From: Raphanus sativus
Lineage: Eukaryota > Streptophyta > Magnoliopsida > Brassicales > Brassicaceae
Direction of reading: 5' to 3'
DNA: 64,000 nt
NCBI RefSeq assembly: GCF_000801105.2
Contig: NC_079513.1
Span: 22,288,273 to 22,352,272 of the forward strand
Position 1 is the first letter of the stretch. Every line of letters begins with the position of its first letter. The notes under the pieces were generated by a model. The model made no database searches and was not told the origin of the DNA. It was given only the letters and a program-made list of their open reading frames with translations. A program made the position numbers and the translations under genes. Positions 57,202 to 64,000 of the stretch are shown piece by piece.

Positions 57202-57849
57202 TCTATCTTATTAAAACAGAAACATTCTGTTGGACTTAACATTTATTTTGTAAGTTTTTAAATTAAATACACTTTTATACTTTATAGTTAAACCTACATT
57301 AAATCATTAATATTCTTTTCTTTATACTATTATCCATGTTTCCAAACAATATACTTATTTCTTTATACTACTATCAATGTTTCCAAACAATATATTTTTT
57401 ATACTACTATCAATGTTTCCAAACAATACAATAATTAATCTTAGTTATTTTATATCTATCATTTTCTCTTTAAAATTTTGTAGAAACGTCATAATTTCAT
57501 AAATTGCAAAATAATAAACTTTAAAATTTGGATTATAAGATTACAAATTATGAAACTATTATAATTTAAATCAAATTAGATTACATATCGGTCATCCAAC
57601 AGTTCAATCGGTTAGTCTCGGATTTTAATGATATTTTTTTTAGTATGAATATTTTAAAAACCTAAATTGAATTGTCAGATCTCCGGATTAACCGGTATAA
57701 TCACAATCGGGTTGAATTAAAAAACACTAAATTTAAATGCAAAAATATTCTAAATACACTCTTTAAAATTACCAAAATATTTGTTATATTATTAGTGAAA
57801 TTTTTCATCGTAAAATATTCCGCGCTTCCAAGCGCGGGTCAAAATCTAG
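57202..57849 (+). mobile_element. 648-bp non-autonomous Helitron
   Basis: Starts TCTATCTTATTAAAACAG and ends CCGCGCTTCCAAGCGCGG then GTCAAAATCTAG, between A and T. Very similar along its whole length to the copy at 46838-47487, including the tandem ATCAATGTTTCCAAACAATA units. Confidence 0.9.
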
Positions 57850-58440
57850 TTTAGTAATAAATCTCAAAATAAGTGATGGAAAAGACTATAATTAAACAAA
57901 AGTCTTAAATCAAGATTCTATTAATTTAATAACAGAATAAATGCTAATTAAGAAAAGTAAGAGGGAGGAAAGGGAGTTGGGGGGGTTTAGAAGAGGACGT
58001 GGTTGGGTTGTTTCGTTTCCATCCACTCTTTCTTTCTCTCTTGTTTGTTTCTTTCTCCAGCCCTTCGCCAGACCATCAAGGAGGGAGGACAACAAAAGCT
58101 TAGCTTTTTTCTGGGGTTTAATCAATCAAAGACGAACAGATTTGAATTTTTATTGGGTCTTCAGAGAAGAAGAAGCAGAGACATTTAAAAAGGTATGATC
58201 TTTCATTGGTTCTGGGTTTTGATTTCATGTTTTTAAGACAAGAGTAAAAAAAAAAAGACAAGAACTTTGTGTAAGAAGCTTGTCTGAATCTCGTATTTGA
58301 TTGGTCTAAATCATTAAATCTTGGATAATTATGACAAAGTTGGTACTTTGAGATTTATACTATTGTAAAGTTTCAAACTTTACACGATTCTATTGGGTTT
58401 AGATCTGAATTGAAGACATGGTTTTGCAGGAGGGAAGACA
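57850..58440 (+). other. Promoter side, leader and leader intron of the RING-H2 gene
   Basis: A CT-rich leader ends at 58192 (TTAAAAAG|GTATGATC). A leader intron runs to the TTTTGCAG acceptor at 58429, 11 bp before the ATG. Both splice sites are good. Confidence 0.6.
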
Positions 58441-59586
58441 ATGGAGGAAACAATGGCGGCTAGGTATTGGTGTCACATGTGTTCACAGATGGTGAACCCC
58501 ACAATGGAATCCGAGATCAAATGCCCCTTTTGCCAAAGCGGATTCGTCGAAGAAATGAGCGGTAACGGAGGCTTAAGAGACGTTCAAGACCCAGAAACGG
58601 AGTTTGGAACAACAGACCGTGCCATGTCTCTATGGGCACCAATCTTGCTCGGGATGATGAGCAGTCCTCGTAGACGAAGAAGGTTCAGAAGAGCAGAGCT
58701 CGGTTTAGAAGAAGAAGACAACAATGAAGACGATGATGATGTTGCTGATCGTCATCATCATCATCATCATCATAGAGCTAGAAGACACGGTGGAGAGATT
58801 GATTTGGACAGAGAGTTCGAATCTATCTTGAGGAGAAGACGGAGAAGCTCCGGGAATATACTGCAGCTGCTTCAAGGGATACGCGCAGGGATTGCTTCTG
58901 AGTATGAGAGCTCTGATAACAACGAGAGAGTCATCATGATCAATCCTTATAGCCAGTCCCTCGTTGTGAGAGGATCTTCTGATCAGACCCATTCTGCGTT
59001 GACTTCGCTTGGAGACTACTTCATTGGACCTGGTTTGGATCTTTTGCTTCAGCATTTGGCTGAGAACGATCCCAACAGGCAAGGGACTCCGCCTGCTCGT
59101 AAAGAAGCTGTTGAGGCTTTGCCGACGGTTAAGATAACGGAACCTTCGTTGCAGTGTTCGGTTTGTTTGGATGATTTTGAGAGAGGCGTTGATGAAGCGA
59201 AAGAGATGCCGTGTAAGCATAAGTTTCATGTCAAGTGTATTGTCCCCTGGCTTGAGCTTCATAACTCGTGTCCCGTGTGTCGGTTCGAGCTTCCTTCTGG
59301 TAATGATGATGGTGATGGTGAGAGTAAGGTTGAGTCAGGGGGAGGAGGAGCGAGGACGAGAAGTGTTCCTGAGAGTAGTGACAGAGAGGTTGTTGAGAGT
59401 GTGGGGGAGAGAGGAAGAGAGGATGATGCGAGGAGTGGGAATGGGAGAAGGTTCTCGATTCCATGGCCGTTCAGTGGTTTCTTCTCTTCCTCTTCTTCTT
59501 CCTCCTCGTCTTCTTCTTCGGCATCTGGATCATCTCAGTCTGGTGAGAACAATGTCTACTCAAGATCTTATGGTTCTTCTCGCTGA
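58441..59586 (+). CDS. ATCRT1: RING-H2 E3 ubiquitin ligase (CRT1-like)
   Basis: Intronless coding region of 381 residues. An N-terminal zinc ribbon (YWCHMCSQMVNP, then IKCPFCQSGFVEE) occupies residues 9-42. A RING-H2 domain near residues 239-280 reads CSVCLDDFERGVDEAKEMPC, then KHKFHVKCIVPWLELHNSCP and VC, with all C3H2C3 ligands present. This is the BCA2/RNF126-like layout of plant E3 ligases that pass ubiquitin from an E2 to substrates. A run of seven His and acidic tracts lie between the domains, and the tail is polyserine. The position matches Arabidopsis At5g56340. Substrates are unknown. Convergent with the pyruvate kinase gene. Confidence 0.93.
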   Translation: MEETMAARYWCHMCSQMVNPTMESEIKCPFCQSGFVEEMSGNGGLRDVQDPETEFGTTDRAMSLWAPILLGMMSSPRRRRRFRRAELGLEEEDNNEDDDDVADRHHHHHHHRARRHGGEIDLDREFESILRRRRRSSGNILQLLQGIRAGIASEYESSDNNERVIMINPYSQSLVVRGSSDQTHSALTSLGDYFIGPGLDLLLQHLAENDPNRQGTPPARKEAVEALPTVKITEPSLQCSVCLDDFERGVDEAKEMPCKHKFHVKCIVPWLELHNSCPVCRFELPSGNDDGDGESKVESGGGGARTRSVPESSDREVVESVGERGREDDARSGNGRRFSIPWPFSGFFSSSSSSSSSSSSASGSSQSGENNVYSRSYGSSR

Positions 59587-60760
59587 TAAAAGAAGAAAAC
59601 ATCCAGAAACTTAAAAATCTTGTTGTCTTGTATTTTTCTCATGTTCTAGCTCTTTGATTTGTTTCCTTCTCTGCATTTCATTTTGCTGCTTTGTATGTAC
59701 ATAACAATGTTGTTCTTTTACTCATGAGTCATGACTGTTAAAAAAATAATCCATGGAGGTATTATATGTTTTTCTTCGTTTCAATCTCTTTCATTGTTTG
59801 CTATACAGAGATGATCAAATTGGGTTTGTGTGTTTTTGGTTTATACTGTTTTTGTTATTATAATTGCGACTTGTATATCAAACTTATGTCAAAATCATGA
59901 ACACTAACTTTTGTCTCAGCAACAGATGGCCATATATATTTACTATAAATGTTCTAAAAGTTTCGACGTGAAATTTTAATGCATCCATGATCCATCTCAT
60001 CTTCAGCATTGAACATTTGAATGTGAAGCTTGTGGGACTGAATTTGTACAGATAAACTGAGAAAATTTAAAAATTTAAACGTTGGTGCTATATTAATTAT
60101 GAGTTTAACCGACACTGAAAATTATTCAGAAATGGAAAATTATTATGTTTATGTATTGAATCATAGGAACTTAAGTTAAAAGAAATAGAACGATCAATTA
60201 TTGGCCAATGGCCAGGATGGGTTCTGTATGGGCGATAATGATTCAAATCTTTCATGTACAGATGAAGACAGTTCGTATTATTTTGTTCGAGACTTTTTTA
60301 ATATTGAAATTATAATGAAGCCCACATAGTGATGATTAAACTTTTTTTTTGTCGGAGTGACTTTGTATGGGCGAATGCTTCATGCGCTGTCTCTTTCTTT
60401 TTGTCTTCATGCTCGTTCTTTCCCAAAAACAAGATCATGAAATATATAAATGACCATTATCTCTAACGTACTATAATATAAGTATATAACAGAAACAATA
60501 AGAAAGAAAAACAAAGGAATCATGATAATAGATACGTGTATGATTGATTAGTTCCATACAACCAAATATAAACCAAAATAAAGAGCCGTAAGTGGATTCA
60601 CTGGTCACCACAGTAGTCATTCAAAAAATAAACTTGAGTTTTCTATTTCAAGATTTGTAGTCCCAATCTTGAATAAAATGTATAATAAAACCGCTCATAC
60701 TTGCGTTTCCACCGAACGCCAAAAACGTGAATTTCTTTTTAAGATGGTGAATCATCATCA
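59587..60760. other. Convergent intergenic region
   Basis: Holds the 3' UTRs of the RING-H2 gene (plus) and pyruvate kinase (minus). No other gene seen. Confidence 0.55.
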
Positions 60761-62943
60761 TCACTTGACGGTCAAGATCTTGATAAGGGAAGCATTACCA
60801 ACTCGGAGCAGAGCAACAACAGAGTCTCCAGTCTTACACAGCTGCTTCTCTTTCCCATGCTGAGTCGCAAACTCGATAGCTTCTTCTGTCGACTCATCAT
60901 GCGAGGCTCTTGCAGACCCTGCGTACAGCACCGGGATCAGACCACGGAATATGAGGCTGTGCCTCGCCGGGGATTCGTCGCTGCAAGACCAGTCAAAGAA
61001 GTCGGTTTTCATCTCGGGAACAACGACTGATAAGATAGGCATCCCTGGCCTGTACTTAGCCACAAGCCTCGCCGTGCTTCCTCCCCTGGTCAGGACCATG
61101 ATGAGAGTGGCTCTAGCCGAGTTAGCTGTTCTCACTGCAGAAGAGGCCAGCGACTCAAGCGGGGACATTGGAACCGGAGAGTACTGCATGATTCTCTTGA
61201 AGACGTCTCCGTAGTCAAGCGTGCTCTCCGCTTCAACGCATATCTTAGCCATTGTACGCACAGCTAGCTCAGGGTAAGCTCCAGCTGCGGTCTCTCCGCT
61301 GAGCATGACGCAGTCGGTGCCGTCGAGGACTGCGTTCGCTACGTCGGTGGCTTCAGCTCTCGTGGGTCGAGGGGATTTGATCATGGACTCGAGCATCTGA
61401 GTCGCTGTGACCACTGGTTTTCCCTGGATGTTGCATTTGTAGATCATAACTTTCTGAGCTAAGAAGATCTTCTCAATCGGGATCTCCATGCCGAGATCTC
61501 CTCTTGCGATCATAAAGGCGTCGGAGTTGACCAAGATGTCATCGAAGTTGGCCACACCTTCTTGGTTCTCAACCTAATCCAAACAAAACCAAACGCAATC
61601 AAACCATGTGTTCCTGTAGTTTCTGAAACAGTTGAAGAGGGGTTTGGTTAACGTACCTTTGACATGAGAAGAATGTTCTTGGCATGATCTCCGAGTAGTT
61701 TCCTGACCTGAACCAAGTCCGAACCTTTTCTGACAAAAGACAGAGCGATCATGTCGATTTGATTGGGAACACCCCACTTCATGATGTCTTCTTTGTCTTT
61801 CTCAGTTAGAGTTGGGAGATCCACAACGACACCAGGGAGATTAACGTTCTTCCTCTCACCGAGCATCGCAGAGTTCTCGCAGCGGCAACGGACTGTGCCG
61901 TTCTCTGTGTCACAAGAGAGGACAAGTAGCGAGATTGTACCGTCGGCACAGAGTATAACCATCCCCGGGTTCACATCTTCGGCCAGCTTCTTGTAACTCA
62001 TGCAGATCGTTTCCTCGTCTCCCTGCAAGTCGTAGTCAGTGGAAACGGTGATCTCTTGGCCTTGTGTCAACTGGATTGGTTTCCCATCCTTCAAGAAACC
62101 GGTTCGGATTTCTGGACCCTGTAACAGAAAATACAGAACCGTCTCGTTAGTTTAATCGGATAAACAAAATGGATTTGCCTCAGCTTAGACATTTACATAT
62201 ACAAAACAGAAGTTAATATGAGAAATATTCAACTGAAACAGCAAAATATTTAAGAGGATCAACTGAAACTTGGGTATAACTTATACTTCACACAGTAACT
62301 ACATTCTCTGGCCAAGAATCCATAATCACAGACAAGGGAACAATTCAAGAACATTGTCTATCAACACAATCTTCTTCCGACCCAACAATCATAAGTCTCT
62401 TGTTTCTTTAATAGAGGACATGCCTGCCTCAATCTAAACATACACAAAGCAGGTGTGACATTTATATAAACGATGTCAAGCAGAAAAAAATAATTAAAAC
62501 CAATCTAAGTTGAACTTTGGTTATAAAGTTCTATACACCACATAATTAACTTCTCTAGGCATAGAAACCATAATTACACAGACCAGAGAGAACAATTCAC
62601 GAACATCATCTATCAAATTTATAATAACATGATAGTAAAAAAAAAGTGATTAACATATACATCACTAAAAATAATCAGAGTCTCAGAGTTGAACATAGTC
62701 TAATTTTAAGAGATCCCATCTTCTACATTTGGTCTCTACAACAAGCTTCAACTCTTCTCAACTGAACTGGTCTAATTCAAGTTAAACATTTAAGCTATTT
62801 AAAAAAAGAAAAGAAAAACAGAGTCTCACAGATCTAGATTTATGATCTAGAACAAAATTTACTAGTAATTCCCAGAATGTAATAAACCCAAACGAATAGT
62901 GTTTTGTAAGAGTTCTTCTTCACTACTAGAATTGGAATTAAAA

Positions 62944-62974
<31 letters not shown>

Positions 62975-63458
62975 TATAACCAAAGGAAATGGCATAAAGA
63001 GACAAAGCAGTAGTAAACATAAACCAAAATAGATGACTACAAAAGAGGCAATACAATACGTTCATGATTCAATAACAGCAATAAACATATACGCGTCACT
63101 GTTCCAGATCGAAAAGCCAATCAGAAACCAAAGCAAAAACTGCAGAAAAAAAAACCTCGCAAACCCTAAAAAAAAGTCAGATCACAGTCGAATCCAGATC
63201 AAAATAAGAGAGATGGTCAGTGACTGACTGACTGACCTTGGTGTCGAGCATGACGGCGCAGAGGATGCCAGTGTTGAGCATGGCTTGACGGAGGTTATCG
63301 AGAGTCTCCTGGTGGTACTCGTGAGATCCGTGAGAGAAGTTGAACCTAGCGACGTTCATACCGGCCTTGAGGAGCTTCTCCACCATCTCAACGGATCTGG
63401 AAGCGGGACCGAGGGTACACACGATCTTCGTCTTCGGCTTTTGCTCTATCATCGCCAT
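60761..63458 (-). CDS. Cytosolic pyruvate kinase
   Basis: Three exons on the minus strand (63458-63237, 62118-61657, 61573-60761) give 498 residues, a usual length for plant cytosolic isozymes (Arabidopsis At5g56350 by position). It opens [20 protein letters not shown] without a transit peptide. Visible signatures are [20 protein letters not shown] (nucleotide and metal site), the N-terminal part of the barrel, [20 protein letters not shown] and [20 protein letters not shown] (active-site loop, with [11 protein letters not shown] following). The regulatory C-domain ends SLIKILTVK. The enzyme makes pyruvate and ATP from phosphoenolpyruvate and ADP, with K+ and Mg2+. The first intron is 1.1 kb and contains an (AT)n run. 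All frames close. Confidence 0.96.
62952..62978. repeat. (AT)n microsatellite in pyruvate kinase intron 1
   Basis: About 13 uninterrupted AT units next to a poly-A run. Likely length-polymorphic. Confidence 0.9.
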
Positions 63459-63957
63459 CTTTTGTTAGAGAAAAAGCAGACGAGATTTCAAAGGGCTGAA
63501 ATAAAAATACAACAAGCGAGGATCGCTCTGATGATAGTAGAGACAGAGAGATTTAAGGGGGAGAGAGAGAGAGATCTGGCTTGGGGACTAGGAAAAGTAG
63601 AGAGAGATTCAGGGGATTATGAGGAAGTGTTTGAGTCTCGCCTTTTTGACTTGGGAGAAAATGGGAAATCGAAGGTCGCTGGTTTAGATTGGGTCAACAT
63701 TTGACCGATACTATTTGTTGATTACCACCGGTTTAGTTTCTCATAAAGTAGTCTCAGTCACCGCACGTTGATTGGCGTATTTGTCTCATTTACTTTTTTC
63801 TGCCTTCTCGAACCATTGTCGGGCCGTGGTTTTCAAAACATAAATATCTCAGATTTGATTTTTTCCTAGTCAAAAATATCTTCTTTCGACAGAAATATTT
63901 ATTATCTGAACAATTTTAAGATGTATGATCTTTCAAAAAAAGAGATATATATATATA
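63459..63957 (-). other. Pyruvate kinase leader and promoter region
   Basis: CT-rich on the transcribed strand near 63.55 to 63.60 kb, as in plant leaders. No other gene is visible. Confidence 0.5.
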
Positions 63958-64000
63958 CTAGTGGTATTCCGGCGCTACGCGCCGGGTTCGTACATTTTAT
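63958..64000 (-). mobile_element. 3' end of a Helitron cut by the window edge
   Basis: On the minus strand the sequence ends with the hairpin CCGGCGCGTAGCGCCGG, then AATACCACTAG followed by T, the standard Helitron 3' terminus. The body lies beyond base 64000. Confidence 0.65.

Noticed and set aside
58705..59262. 185-codon minus-strand frame in the RING-H2 gene
   Set aside because: Antisense shadow of the coding sequence; its poly-Met run is the reverse of the His run.
61763..61996. Plus-strand frames over pyruvate kinase exons
   Set aside because: Antisense shadows of a well-supported gene.

Overview
This is nuclear DNA from a flowering plant of the mustard family (Brassicaceae), probably a Brassica-type relative of Arabidopsis. 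The base composition is AT-rich, genes have GT-AG introns, and there is one 100-N scaffold gap. The recognised single-copy genes follow Arabidopsis thaliana chromosome 5 around At5g56250 to At5g56350, as I recall that order. They are HAPLESS 8 (partial, minus), an RraA-like aldolase (minus), WRKY2 (plus), the peroxisomal import receptor PEX5 (plus), gibberellin methyltransferase GAMT2 (plus), a PLS-type PPR protein (plus), a RING-H2 E3 ligase (plus) and cytosolic pyruvate kinase (minus). Three expected neighbours are not seen: CSN6A between WRKY2 and PEX5, and EXPA14 and an alpha carbonic anhydrase after the PPR gene. This suits gene loss after polyploidy. Exon models for WRKY2, PEX5, GAMT2, pyruvate kinase and the F-box genes were built by hand from splice sites, and their frames close.

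The conserved genes share a chromosomal order rather than a pathway. WRKY2 is a transcription factor, PEX5 carries PTS1 proteins to peroxisomes, GAMT2 inactivates gibberellins, the PPR protein probably edits organelle RNA, the RING protein is a ubiquitin ligase and pyruvate kinase ends glycolysis.

From 36.6 to 53.8 kb lies a young tandem cluster of F-box/LRR/FBD genes: one frameshifted copy, one 3' fragment and two intact copies. A stray 3' end of the PPR gene sits before the last copy, so the duplicated unit spanned the PPR/F-box junction.

Mobile elements carry most of the novelty. The first F-box copy is followed by a 4,997-bp block holding exon pieces of at least four unrelated genes (SmD2, MYB3R, a vacuolar processing enzyme and an A1 aspartyl protease). 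The block is flanked by perfect 1,066-bp direct copies of the F-box 3' end. The WRKY2 leader intron holds a Helitron with a 1.24-kb foldback Mutator-like element nested inside it. A CACTA element sits in an F-box intron. A reverse Helitron carries a broken RPA1/DUF223-like exon. Other elements are three more short Helitrons, the edge of another Helitron at the right end, a tRNA-derived SINE, a hAT-type MITE and a 5'-truncated LINE. Several insertions can be dated relative to each other, because empty target sites survive in paralogous copies within this window.
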